Shown: piece by piece, positions 36,601 to 47,536 of the stretch | Layout of the letters: each line of letters begins with the position of its first letter | Numbering within the stretch: position 1 is the first letter of the stretch | From: Brachionus rotundiformis | Lineage: Eukaryota; Rotifera; Eurotatoria; Ploima; Brachionidae | DNA length: 64,000 nucleotides | Direction: 5' to 3' | NCBI GenBank assembly: GCA_016802295.1 | Contig: JAESIW010000200.1 | Location: 2,263,923-2,327,922, forward strand | The notes under the pieces: model-generated | The model's input: only the letters and a program-made list of their open reading frames with translations | Database searches by the model: none | What the model was told of the DNA's origin: nothing | Program-made: the position numbers and the translations under genes

Positions 36601-39600
36601 CATTTGGTTTGAAAGTTTAATTTTTTACATCATAATCAATTTCAATATTTTATCGAATAAAAAAAAAAGAAAAAAATACTATTGTTATTTTGATTAACTA
36701 TGATAGATTTCTTAAGTAATGAACAAACAAATGAATTCAATTTTTTTTATAATCAATGATTAATATTAAATTAAATTTAGATCAGATAGTTATTTCATTA
36801 GAGGAAATTGTTTTAATATAAACATTAATCGAGTTTAAAAATATCTAAAAAAATATATTTATTAACTTAAAATATCATTCTTGTTTAAATATTTACTTAA
36901 ATTTATTATAAAACATATTAATGAATATTCCGGGTTAGATATTCGGCAAAAGTTACACCAGCTTTTAATTTAAATTTTATTTATTGATTATTAATCCGAA
37001 AAAAATCAAATAATTTAATTTACAGGAAAAAATTATTTGTCTATTAGCTAATTTGAAAAAAAATACATAATTATTTTCGTTTATTATTAGTTAAGTAATA
37101 TTTTTGGAGTGTTCTTGAATTTTTAACATTCAAGCCTAGGTTTAATCTAGATCTTAAAAAATGTTTGTTTGACCATTGGACACGAGTCAGACATTTTTAT
37201 TAAATTAAAGAAATTTTTAATTTCGAAAGCTGTCTACATCAAAAATGTATATCAAATCCGGTCATAAAAAAAGCTATGGTGATACATCAGTTTAATCCTA
37301 AAGGGCGCTAGGATCAATTTCAATTAGACGAAGCGACAGGTTTAAAGAAGAAAATACCCATGCATATATTATATATTCGGATCCTCATTATACAAAATGG
37401 TTTTTAACATTAGATTAGGAGTATGTACCCGTTTACGTTTAATAATAATCGAAGTTGACTTTCACGTGAATCACCGTAACACGGGACTTAGCACTGACGA
37501 CTCTGAAAATCTAAAATAAACTGTTATCCAACTACCATCATATTTTAGATAAACTTAAACATGAACAATTATTTATTTTTTTTATTTAAAAGATAATTAA
37601 AGAATGGAGAATTTCCAGGGCAGCTCCGAATAGCATAGCCTTCTTTTCAGCCCTCTTGTTAGCAATTTTAATTTTAAAAAATTTAGATTAATTTTAAAAA
37701 GATGTATGTTTTTTTAACAATTATTTATAAAATAAATATGTTTTTAATGAATTGATCAATAAGTTATTGTTAATTATATAAATTTAGTGGTTTCTCTCTC
37801 AGATAGTTTAAAATTTCTGGATTTAAATTATTTTTAAGTTTTCAAAATTGTCTTAATTAAATGATATATTTAAACTGGTGGTATATTGGTCAAATGAACC
37901 ATATTTGAACAAAAGAGTATATTTTTTCATTTGAGTAATTTTTTCCACACATAATTATCAATTGTCAATAGACTGATTGTATTATATGATGAAATGTCAC
38001 CAGAGATTTCTCTTTGCTTCAACGGGATAACTTATTTACAATCTCATCAATCAACTGAAGACTAGGTCAACAATAATTACTTTTTTTTCCGGATAAGTTG
38101 TTTTTTTTTCAGTCCAAAGATTTATTTTCTTAATAGATGAGAAAATAATAATGATGGTTTATTGGTTTTGAGATTCACTTTAAATTATAAATACATTGGA
38201 TACACAATTAGAAATTATTTATAAACTTAAAAAAATAAAAAAAATGAAAAGCACAATTAATTAAAAAAATTTAATATGCAGTATTTTAATGACAAATCAA
38301 AACTATAATCCACTGATCCAACTGAGCAAGCATTGTCAGACACTTAGAGAAGAATTCACATTTTGTCAAAGTGACTGAGTCAACGGGTGGTGATCAATTT
38401 GATCATAAAAAATTTTGATAAAATTTCTAATTATTTGTTAGGAATCCTGTTTGTAAACATAGCCAGTAAATTAACTATCTCTTCGTTTATCGTAATTAAA
38501 AATTAAGATTTAAATTCTTGGAAAATTTATCTCAAGGTTTATTGTTGCACATAATGCTCATTATTTTTATTACTTTATTTCACTGTGAACATTTTAATTG
38601 TATTCATAAAAACAGAAAGAACATTTTTTTGTTTACATTTTTTTACAATATATGTTTTAATTTATAGCCGAGTTAATTAAATAATTTTAATTATAAAAGA
38701 GAATAATTTTGGTCTACACTACGTGAATTTACTATTTTTAAAAATATAATTTAGCCAGAGCCTTGGCTTAGTCCTTCCTCTCAGCCACATGATTTAGTTT
38801 GTGAACATTTAAATGACCAGATTGTAATAATAAGAAAAATTTTAAATTTTTAGGACATACGAAAAATCAGCTTAAATGGGTTTTGTAATGGGTTTTAAAC
38901 AAAACTAAATCTTAAAAATGAAATTCTTATAGCTTATCTTTCAAAGATTAAAAGCAAGTTTAGTAAATTCATAGTTGCTTTATTAAGAAAATTCTGGTAA
39001 AACTTAGCAAATTTAACCACTAATAATTTTTATAATTAATTTAGGTTCTATTTTTTAACATCAAGTATAAAATTTGTGAAAAATGTGAAAACAAAAATAA
39101 AAAATTCCAAAAATTATTTGTTCATTTTTCAAATTTTCAATTATCTAATTTTATTGTTCAAAAAAATAGGCTTAAAAGAAAGAGCTGAATTTTTTAAGAT
39201 AAAATTTCACTACTGACATCAAGCTTCGGTATTTCTTAAGTCAATATGGTTCCAAGAATTCCACAAACAGACAATAAAATTTGATATGGAATCAAAGTAA
39301 GTGTGTGTGTGTGTGTGGACTGAAAGTCAAATAAGAAATTTTCCGTAAGCAAATTTGATGAATGGAAAAAATTACAAAAGTGTAAAAGTAAATTGAATTT
39401 TGGATCAAAGTCGACTGCATTTTCTACCTGTTAATTGTGGACAAATAATGTTCATAGACAAATCCGTTTTAAATCAAATAAAAATCGATCAAACGATTAA
39501 AAGTACTTATTTCTTTAATTCATTAGTGATGTATCGATTACATTGGTAATCGTATACATATTAAGAAATATATATTTATAGGAAAACTTTGTGATTTTAT

Positions 39601-41880
39601 TTTATTATATTAGATTAATGCTACTTAATTTAAGATCAATTAAGCAAACATTTCTTGTAAAAATTATTTATTCCTGAGGTTTTGTCGCAAGAATTTACAA
39701 TTAGAAGCGGACAGGTCTTTTAAGTGATTATAAATACTTTTCAAACAAGTCTTCTCATCTCATTAGATTTTTTCTTATTTTATCACTTTTAGCTGGTGAC
39801 ATCGTTTGATCAGGCGTTATAACATAACGATTTAATGGCTTCGCTAGGCCATAAATAATTGCCTAATTACTCACTTACCTTAGGCCTTATTTATTCGCGA
39901 TGCCAAGTCGATCATTAAGTAATTTCTACTATTTAGCTTGGTTTTAATTGCTTAATTATTTGATTTTTTCAGGCTAAAATTTGTCATTTTTAAGTACATA
40001 CTACACAGCATTTGTTAATCATTTATCTTAAATAAAATCAGCTTTATTAGTTGACTGGTACATTTGGTGGCAAAAATTGTCTGGTTTATGCCCTTGTCTA
40101 TTAGTTATTTATTTGTTTTTGATTCAAGTTGAACCATGAAAGGTCCTGACAGAACGAAGGGAAATATTTGTAGTTATTTTCAATTATTGTTAGGGTTCAA
40201 TTAGAGGAAAAATCATTTAATTAATTAGAATTAAAATTTAATTTAAAGTGGTCAACAATTCAAAAAATAAGATCATAATTCAAAATAAGGTCTTATCATC
40301 ATACTTTACGTCAGGCTTGATTTTTTTATAATTCATTTTGTATCTTCTCATATGATCATATAGTTTTTTCTTATCTCATTTTAAACCTTTGGATTCTAGA
40401 CTGAAAAGAAGAACTAAGTTCCATTCTGAGTGGACTGAAGATTTTCTAAAAATATTTAAGATAAATAAGCAATGTCTCATTTTAATCACAAAGTTGAATT
40501 TGGAAAATGTAGCTAGTTTAGCTAACATGTTATGCCAGTTTTTTGGTCAAACTTGAACTTTTGAAACATCTCACTTATCTAGTTTAAATTATTTATTTTA
40601 ACTGTAAGAGAAAGCAAGTTAGTAAAAACAAAATATATATTTAATCAACTTAAATGATTGAATAAAGATTAGTAAGGCTTTAAATTAATTGCATAGGTAA
40701 AAAATGTGTAAAAATATTATTTTCTTAATATATCGAATTCTAAATAATGTTTAGTTTTGATGATTTTGCACTTTAAAGGAGCAATACCCTTAAAGGTCTT
40801 AATTTTTAAATCATACCTATCAAAAAACTGTAAAATAAGAAATTTTATTTTTTTATCCCATAATTTATTTTCATGTTATTACGCCTGAACCAAATTTAGC
40901 CATGGATTGATTATTAAATTTAGATAAGAAAAAATATATGAATAAAAAAAAGAATCCATTCAGGGTTTAAATTGAATATTTTTCGAAATCTATTTTATAG
41001 ATAAAATGTTTATAAACAATAAAACTATTCAAGTAGTTATGTAATTAATGCTGGTTTCTAATTTAGGAAGGATGTAGTGAAATTTGTTAGATGTAATTTT
41101 GAGTGACGCAATACATAAAATAAAGCGATGTCGCTTTGAAACAAATTTAAATTTCAATTGATTCTATAAAGACTCATTAAAAACTCATTAGACCGATAGA
41201 TAGGAGAATTCGATTAATCTTGAGCATCCATAGGTGCTCTATTTATCAAAATTTTGACATTTTCCAACGCTTATTCACAGCATGTCCAACTTAACTGTCA
41301 AATAAACCAAGCTCAAAAAGAGCTCAATCAAATTTAATTTTTGCTTCAATCCACTTATAGAATTTTGTCAAAATATAAAACATCATAGTATGTGGTAAAC
41401 TATAATCTCTTAAGCACACGCCTATTTCTTGACAATAATTTCTTACCTATAAAATTGCTTATTGAACTGTATCAAATTTGATCTTAATATTTATCTAAAG
41501 ATATAATTAAATTTTTTTTCGTTTTATTTAATAAATATAATAGGAAAACATAAAAAAATAACATCCGTGTGTGTGCACATGGCAAGCATAGTTTTATCAT
41601 GATAAAGCTTGATTAGCCTTTCTAAAGACGTAAATCACCTGTCTAGAAATGATTAGTTTTTTTGTTCATTTGGATAAGTGTTCGCAGGTTAGATAACATT
41701 CTCCCATTAAATTCTAGTTTGTGTCCAAATTACCATAATCACGCTCAGAGGCGTTTTGCCATGTGCTAAAGTTATTTCTTAACTCTTCGTTATCATATTT
41801 AAAATGGTCCTATTTTTAAAAGCTAATTAACAATTTTTAATCTTCTCACTTAAATATTTAGATTAAAAAAACTAGTTAAT
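30611..41880. other. 11 kb AT-rich gene desert
   Basis: No coding region of credible length on either strand; the longest annotatable frame is about 60 codons (34298-34480, minus) with no recognisable content. Minor items are a (GT)n run at 39301-39317 and a less AT-rich patch at about 37130-37520 of unknown origin. The last 300 bases before the 41881 gene are less AT-rich and contain GATA-type words, including the near-palindrome TTATCATGATAA at about 41596, and are probably its promoter. Unseen small exons or non-coding RNAs cannot be excluded. Confidence 0.55.
39301..39317. repeat. (GT)n microsatellite
   Basis: Eight uninterrupted GT units. A simple repeat in non-coding DNA. Confidence 0.9.
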
Positions 41881-42699
41881 ATGTTTTCCGACAGCAAGCA
41901 AAAAAAAATCGTGGACAGCGCAATGAAGCGAAAATCGATAAGACTCCAAATTGATCTGCCAATTCAGGACTCGGACTCAGACCTCGAGGAAATGGTGAAT
42001 ATGACACCAGTCAACAAAATTCATCTCAAAATAAGCATTGATAACAGCTCAAGCAAAAAAGCTCTTAAGTTTGGCAATTTAAGCACCAAGATGCCAAAAA
42101 ATTTCTTGGATAAATCAACTAGTGGTTATTCATCTTCAGGTACTGGGAGTCTTACCAACTCGTTGCATGAATACAGCTATTTAAGTGAAATAGAGCACAA
42201 TGGTACAATGGAAGAAAAGCTTTCTACTGGTGAAATGTCTGGTCTTAAGAGAAAAAGGGATTTTGATTCTAACGAAAATATCTACGATCGTCTTATTCAC
42301 AGCTCTGATTTATCTAGAATTGTGAAAAAAATACAACGAAAAGATGAATCAGTTTTGTCAGTGTATGATTGCATTAGTGAGAATAGCTGTGATCCTGATG
42401 ACAATGTTTATGAGGAGATATCAAATTTTGTGGGAAAAATTGCCAAGACAAAAAGCCCAAAAAGCCAGACCAATGTATATGAAAATGCAAATTTTGGCGA
42501 AAGAAGTTATTATAATTCAGATTTTATTCAAGATAATAAAAAGCATCGGTCATTTAAAAGAGAATATACTGTGAACGAAATTTTTGATAATTTAAAAAAA
42601 TTTAAAAAACAAGCAAAGGAACAAGAGTTATTAACAAACAAGGTTAAAAATTCAACCATTTATGAAAATAATCAGGTATCTAAGCCAATTTATGTATAA
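41881..42699 (+). CDS. Unrecognised Tyr-motif protein (272 aa), single exon
   Basis: A single 272-codon frame starting at an ATG, in a stretch visibly less AT-rich than its surroundings. An AATAAA lies 41 bases after the stop (42740). I do not recognise a domain. The protein is hydrophilic and probably disordered, with a basic KRKRD patch (about 123) and a C-terminal helix-like KREYTVNEIFDNLKKFKKQ (about 226-244). Five Tyr sit in similar acidic contexts: IYDRL (135), VYDCI (162), VYEEI (177), VYENA (200) and IYENN (261). Y-x-N is the Grb2-type SH2-binding pattern, so an adaptor or scaffold phosphorylated on Tyr is possible (inference). A GTATCT word after the codon for Gln265 could be a donor, in which case the last seven residues would differ, but no downstream exon is evident. 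Confidence 0.75.
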   Translation: MFSDSKQKKIVDSAMKRKSIRLQIDLPIQDSDSDLEEMVNMTPVNKIHLKISIDNSSSKKALKFGNLSTKMPKNFLDKSTSGYSSSGTGSLTNSLHEYSYLSEIEHNGTMEEKLSTGEMSGLKRKRDFDSNENIYDRLIHSSDLSRIVKKIQRKDESVLSVYDCISENSCDPDDNVYEEISNFVGKIAKTKSPKSQTNVYENANFGERSYYNSDFIQDNKKHRSFKREYTVNEIFDNLKKFKKQAKEQELLTNKVKNSTIYENNQVSKPIYV

Positions 42700-42739
42700 A
42701 CACGCGTAGTTAATATTCTCAGTCCAGTTGAATTATTTA

Positions 42740-42745
42740 AATAAA
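42740..42745 (+). terminator. Polyadenylation signal of the 41881 gene
   Basis: AATAAA 41 bases past the stop codon, followed by a T-rich, G/T-containing stretch, as expected for a cleavage site. It supports the single-exon model. Confidence 0.5.
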
Positions 42746-44488
42746 ATGTTTATTTAGTTTATTTAGTGTTTTTTTGTAAATTTTGTAAATTAAAATTTTA
42801 ATATCTAATAAAGTATTTAAATAAAATTGGTCTTTTATTTGCTTAATAAATAGGTATCCAGAACAAACACTTATGTTTTTAAATATTTTAGCACTTGAAA
42901 AGGCTTCTGATTCGAATAAATAATAAAAGATATATAGATATAAAAACATTTATCATTTAATGACAAGTCTGTATTAAATTGGCCCGATTTAGACAACTAT
43001 TCCCTGTGTAAACTTATTTTTTTTGGACAGTTTTAAAATTAAAGGTTTAACCATGAGATTTTCAAATTTTGAAAAATAAAATTTCTTAGAAATTATAAGA
43101 TAAAACTAAGAAAAGATAAAAATTATATAATTTCCCAGCTGATTATAATAAATTGTTAAAATTATACGATCTTCTAATGTGTTTTTTGTAAGACTTTTTG
43201 AAAACCAACTGTTAGATGTTTTATTTTTTAGCAAAGCAGCTAGACATTTAAGCTGTTAATTATTTTATTAGTTTATTTAATTTTAAGAATTTATTTCATT
43301 TAATATTAGGCTTTTGTTTTCAATAGAAAATATATAATTAAAACAAAATTTAATAATTTTTCAAAATTTTTTAATCTTAGTACATCTCTTGATCTTTAAA
43401 AATCAAAAGACAATTTCAATGAGTATCACATGCTACATATGTTGATCCAAAAGATAAGTAATCGCAACTTAAAAGATTTTTTTTACATTTTCAATTAAAT
43501 TTATTTGATAATATCATTTAGAAACCAAGACATGATTTGGCAGATAATTTTAAGATAATTAAGATAAATACAGATTAATAGACAGCTAGACTAAAGGTAA
43601 ACATGTGACGATCAAACACACAATTGCGAGTTATGTGTCTAAAGTCGCTTTACTACCTTTTATAGTTGTTAACTAGAATATTTTAAATATTTATTTTTAA
43701 ATCATTTTAATTCTAAATTTATTCTTACTAATCGGCTTTTTCTAAAGAGTTAATAATACAATCATTTAAATATTTAAATTTATTATGCTATATCTAACAA
43801 ATAATTTAAATATAATTTAAATTTATGATTAAATTTATCTTTAATACAGCTTTTTAAATTTAGCTGCTAAGAAATTTATCTACTTTCTTTAATCATTGCA
43901 AAGCTTTTTCACAGATCTTTAATGAATACAATAACCGTAAAACTTTTAACTCATTTAATGTTCTGTCAGTCTCCGAATTGGTTAAACCAACACTTATGTG
44001 TACATATAATAAAAAAGTTAATTTCAGAAAGGAATATCCAATTTAGAAGAAAAGTTATCAGTAGAAATGATATATTTTTAAATGCTAAAACAAATTTTTG
44101 GTATTTTGACTTTTTTTTGATGGAAGCTTGTTCCAAATTTTCACTGTTTTATCATTTTGCTTTTTTCTTTTGTTTGCTTGGTATCTTTTATTTAGTATAT
44201 GAGTGTACCATTCTTTTAAACTTAAATCCTTTAAAATCTTTAATTTTAAAATTCAAATATTGTTCTTTTTCTACTTGCTGTGCCAAAAAATAAAAAATAA
44301 AGAAACCATCTTTGGTAGCTACATTGAAATTTTATTAATATCAGTTTTTGAATTGATTGAGCGTCTAAGCATCTATTGTATACAATTTCGGTCATGAATA
44401 GAAAAATTAGATATTAGGAATTTCGTTATGTACCTTGCGAGTCTTGAAAAGTATTTTTCAAAAGTAATCTGTCTGTCTTTATGATTAA

Positions 44489-44683
44489 AGAAATGTATCA
44501 CCAGCACTCTCTGCGAGTGATTGGGGTCATTTTAAGAAAAGTGTTTACTATGGACCCTACCTTACTGGCGAAAGATATGAAGTAATTAAGACATATGTGG
44601 AACTTTTGGAGAAGTTTTCCCTTGCTTCTGCCATATTTTTAACAAAAGTGGTCGCCCGTTCCATGCATTTCCAAGGATCTTAA
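44489..44683 (+). pseudogene. Decayed coding fragment, family unknown
   Basis: A 64-codon frame without an ATG start that reads like real protein, with segments such as DWGHFKKSVYYGPYLTGERY and TYVELLEKFSLAS, and codons much less AT-biased than chance frames here. It ends in TAA, and the following sequence changes frame repeatedly with stops, as in a decayed gene. I cannot name the family. A transposon-encoded protein is plausible given the adjacent mobile-element cluster, but that is inference. Confidence 0.35.
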
Positions 44684-44884
44684 TTTCTCTTACCGAATTT
44701 ATAATTGGCTTTTGAGAGTTTATGAGCCATCCTTTTTGTTAAAATTTTCCGAAAAGCATCTTAAAAAAGTTTTGCGTTTTTGTCCCATATGTGTATTTGG
44801 TAAAAATTTATATATTTATACACAACTAAGCAGCATTTGTTGGACATTGTAATTGAAAAGTGCAATTGAAAGTTCAAAGGGCAT

Positions 44885-45058
44885 ATGGTTAAATTGGAGA
44901 AATTTACCTCTGTACCCGAAAGTGGTGATAACTTTAATTTAGGAAGCTTAAAGAACTTTTATAGTCTAGTGTTTAAAGTCTATCTTAGTGTACAAATGTT
45001 TTGGCTAATCATTTTTGAGAGTGTGAAGAAATCCGCTATACTTCTCTATGTAAATTAA
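44885..45058 (+). pseudogene. Short open frame, probably part of the same relic
   Basis: A 57-codon ATG frame starting MVKLEKFTSVPESGDNF with mixed composition. It follows the 44489 fragment on the same strand after about 200 bases of broken frames. It is either a second piece of the same dead gene or a chance frame. No family recognised. Confidence 0.2.
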
Positions 45059-45169
45059 TTCAAATATTTATTAATATCTTTAAAAAAAAATTATCCTTTA
45101 ATAAATTAATAAAAAAATTTCTTTTTATAAATTTATGATTTAATCTTATTTTTATATCAACCTCCTCTT

Positions 45170-45610
45170 TTTGCTACCGGGCATTGGACCGACTTTGGCA
45201 GAGTTTTGACGGCATCTTTCCCTAAGAAGCAAGTTAGACGTTCATCAGCAGCGCAACTTATCCGAGAACTTAATGATTGCAAACTACTTCTCTCTCATTC
45301 GAGAAAAAGTCTTAACTTAAGGCTTCCAAAGTTACGTCTCCCTGCAGATAATCAACTGTACAGCAGATTCTCGCTCCTTTCGGACTCTATACTGGGAGAT
45401 GGTCGAAACCAGCGACGTCCTCATGCGACAAAGATGGACAAAGATCCGTATACCTATGTACCCGCCATACAGCTCTTCTGCAGGCTATGTGAGAGACCGC
45501 ATACACATACGATGCATGTGGCTTAAACCACTCTCCTGTTTTTTCATCAGGGCTTGGGGCCTGCGGATCGGCAGAGTTATAGAAACTGCCCTGAGTCCAT
45601 TTATTAAAAT
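45170..45610 (+). mobile_element. GC-richer island, possible inserted element
   Basis: About 440 bases of near-balanced composition with sharp borders to AT-rich DNA on both sides, ending in an A/T-rich tail after ACTGCCCTGAGTCC. A frame of about 115 codons is open here, starting at 45206 or a few codons upstream and ending at 45526. A second frame overlaps it (45399-45632). Neither product is recognised. The sharp shift and AT-rich tail fit a recently inserted retroposed sequence or the end of a larger element, but no target duplication or family motif was found. A lone conserved exon is the alternative. Confidence 0.35.
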
Positions 45611-46079
45611 AAAAATATTTTTTAAAAATTGAAATCTTTAAATAAAATCCTATTTATCCCAATTTGGTGTACATGAGTCACTTATCTGATTAATTTAACC
45701 AATTTTACTAATTCATTTAATTTTGTTTGAATAATTAGAAAAAAAAATTTTATGTTTAAATGAAAAAATGTAATTTTGTTCAAGTATAATCTCGAAAATC
45801 ACGAATAGAATTTACAATTATATTTTTTTAATGGATTAAGTGAAATTACATATGAATGAAACGAGCTTTTTTACCAAATTTTGTTTTTTTTTATTAATTA
45901 CTCAATTTTACACAAAAAAGTTAAAATAAAATTTCTATTTGGTAATATTGTATCACCACGCACTCAAGTATGACCAACACACTTTCTATTCCTGGTGAGC
46001 ACACAACTTTAAAGTTTAAAGTTAAGAAAAAAATCGTAAAATTTATTGAACAACTGCTTCATTGCTTGATCAGCACATA

Positions 46080-46460
46080 CCGTAATGCCTTGCCCCCTTA
46101 ATGCGGCACTTATTTTCAGAATTCTGGATTTTAATGCATGCATTTAACCCACTTTTTTTTCCAAATACGCTGCGACTGAAAATTCTGCAGTTAATGTCAA
46201 AATTTTGGTAAAAATGCCGCATTAAATATGTAAAAAATACGTAAAAATAATCAAAATTAAAAAATAAAAAAAATTAAAATTAATAATAAAAAATTTTTAT
46301 TATTTTTTACATATTTAATGCGGCATTTTTACCAAAATTTTGACATTAACTGCAGCATTTTCAGTCGCAGCGTATCTGGAAAAAAAAGTGGGTTAAATGC
46401 AGCATTAAAATCCAGAATTCTGGTTTAAAGTGCAATGCATTAGGGGGCAAGGCATTACGG
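46080..46460. mobile_element. Foldback MITE, TA-flanked (381 bp)
   Basis: A nearly perfect long inverted repeat. The left arm starts CCGTAATGCCTTGCCCCC and runs about 165 bases; the right arm is its reverse complement, ending GGGGGCAAGGCATTACGG. Shared internal blocks include TTAACCCACTTTTTTT, ACGCTGCGACTGAAAAT and AAAATTTTGGTAAAAATGCC. An AT-rich centre of about 50 bases separates the arms. TA dinucleotides flank both ends (46078-46079 and 46461-46462), as expected for a Tc1/mariner-type target duplication. It has no coding capacity, so it would depend on a transposase elsewhere. High arm identity suggests a fairly young insertion. Confidence 0.85.
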
Positions 46461-46598
46461 TACATTAATATATAAATTTGATATGAGAAAAAATTTTCCA
46501 TTTTAGATAATATTTACAGGAACCAGATTGATTATTCATGATAACAAAATATTTTTAATTATAATTATACAATTTAGGCTCAACTCTTTTGAATTAAT

Positions 46599-46808
46599 TC
46601 ACGATACTCTTTGAGCAGAGGGCACTGGAGATGACGTGGCTGGTGAAGATGGTACTAGAGAAGAGGTCACAATTTCAATCAACTTAATCAATTTCGATCC
46701 TTTAAGATCCTCATCGATATCATCTAAACTTTCCTCAAGCTTTCGTTTCCGTTTCGTCCGAGTCAGACAATAATTAATACTTTTTCTTTTTCTAAGAATT
46801 CTATTCAT
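46599..46808 (-). CDS. Small basic/Ser-Pro ORF inside the TIR cluster
   Basis: A 69-codon ATG frame that is less AT-rich than its surroundings. It starts MNRILRKRKS, has a strongly basic RTKRKRK patch that could act as a nuclear localisation signal, an acidic middle (DDIDEDL) and a Ser/Pro-rich tail. No domain is recognised. It lies between the ends of element B and just outside the left end of element A, so it may be the first exon or remnant of a transposon protein. A chance frame cannot be excluded. Confidence 0.3.
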   Translation of the reverse strand: MNRILRKRKSINYCLTRTKRKRKLEESLDDIDEDLKGSKLIKLIEIVTSSLVPSSPATSSPVPSAQRVS

Positions 46809-46824
46809 TTTTAAATTTTTTTTA

Positions 46825-47536
46825 GGGTGTCCCTAACCACCACACACTCAAGTATGACGAACACATATTCAATTGCTGATGAGCACACAACTTTAAGAAG
46901 ACACATATAATTTCTGTTGCTAGGTTTAAAGAAAAATTCTTAAATTTTTTGTTCGGTCCCTGGCTATGCTTGTATCAATAGCCCTATTTAGCTATTTAAC
47001 CAGTCATTAAAACGCGATTTTACAAATAAAAGAAAGCTTAGCATATTAAAAAAATTAAATTGCTAACGGGATCTGATCAAATACTATTCAATTAATCTTG
47101 ACGAATTTAGTTCTGTACCAACTGTTACTACAGCTATGTCAAAACTAGCAAAAAAATATTTTTTAAAAATTAATGAATTTAATTGAGTTGAGCCTAGATT
47201 GTTTAATTATTATGAAAAATAATTTGTAAACATGAATAACCAATTTTTATCTTGTAAATATTATCTTAAATGGAAATTTGATTTGTGTGTGTGTGTGTAA
47301 CAACACATATTATATGTGTTTTCTTCAAGTTCTGTGCTGATCAGCAATCGATTGTGTGTTGGTCATACTTGTGATGCAATATTCTTTTTTTTAAAACACC
47401 ATTGATATTATTTATACATGTGTTGTTCAGATAATTGTCTTAAAAAAAAATCTTAGTATTTTCAATCTAAAATTTTCTTTTAACTTAACTAGTTGTGGGT
47501 TGGTCATACTTGATGGTGTGGTGGTTAGGGACACCC
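46825..47536. mobile_element. TIR element A (712 bp), perfect 21-bp ends
   Basis: Starts GGGTGTCCCTAACCACCACA (21 identical bases in all) and ends with its exact reverse complement. After the perfect part the ends stay similar through TCAAGTATGACNAAC. No open frame of note inside. The target-site duplication is unclear (flanks TTTTA and ATTCT). Internal sequence at 46848-46925 also pairs with 47300-47370, giving a second, inner inverted repeat. It overlaps the proposed element B, so the insertion order is unresolved. Confidence 0.6.
47284..47298. repeat. (GT)n microsatellite
   Basis: A short uninterrupted GT run inside the TIR-element cluster, next to the ACACATATTATATGTGT palindrome. Confidence 0.8.

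Larger units (their letters stand above)
42746..45940. other. AT-rich region with decayed coding fragments and a GC-richer island
   Basis: No intact gene. The 44.4-45.6 kb part is less AT-rich and holds broken protein-like frames (44489-44683 and 44885-45058) and an island at 45170-45610, all listed separately. A 123-codon frame at 43922-44293 has two hydrophobic stretches but AT-biased composition and no recognisable family. Confidence 0.5.
45944..47383. mobile_element. Possible TIR element B (about 1.44 kb), interrupted
   Basis: The left end at 45944-46015 (AATATTGTATCAC, then CAAGTATGACCAACACAC, then GAGCACACAACTTTAA) recurs in reverse complement at about 47310-47383 (AATATTGCATCAC, AAGTATGACCAACACAC, CAGCACAGAACTT). 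This gives imperfect terminal inverted repeats of about 60-70 bp. Between them lie a MITE (46080-46460), a small minus-strand ORF (46599-46808) and the left end of another element (46825). The terminal sequences are related to those of that second element, so this is a cluster of one transposon family rather than a clean single insertion. Confidence 0.45.

Noticed and set aside
43922..44293. 123-codon plus-strand frame with hydrophobic stretches
   Set aside because: Strong AT-driven amino-acid bias (Phe, Leu, Lys, Asn, Ile) and no recognisable pattern. About this length is expected by chance in 64 kb of such DNA.
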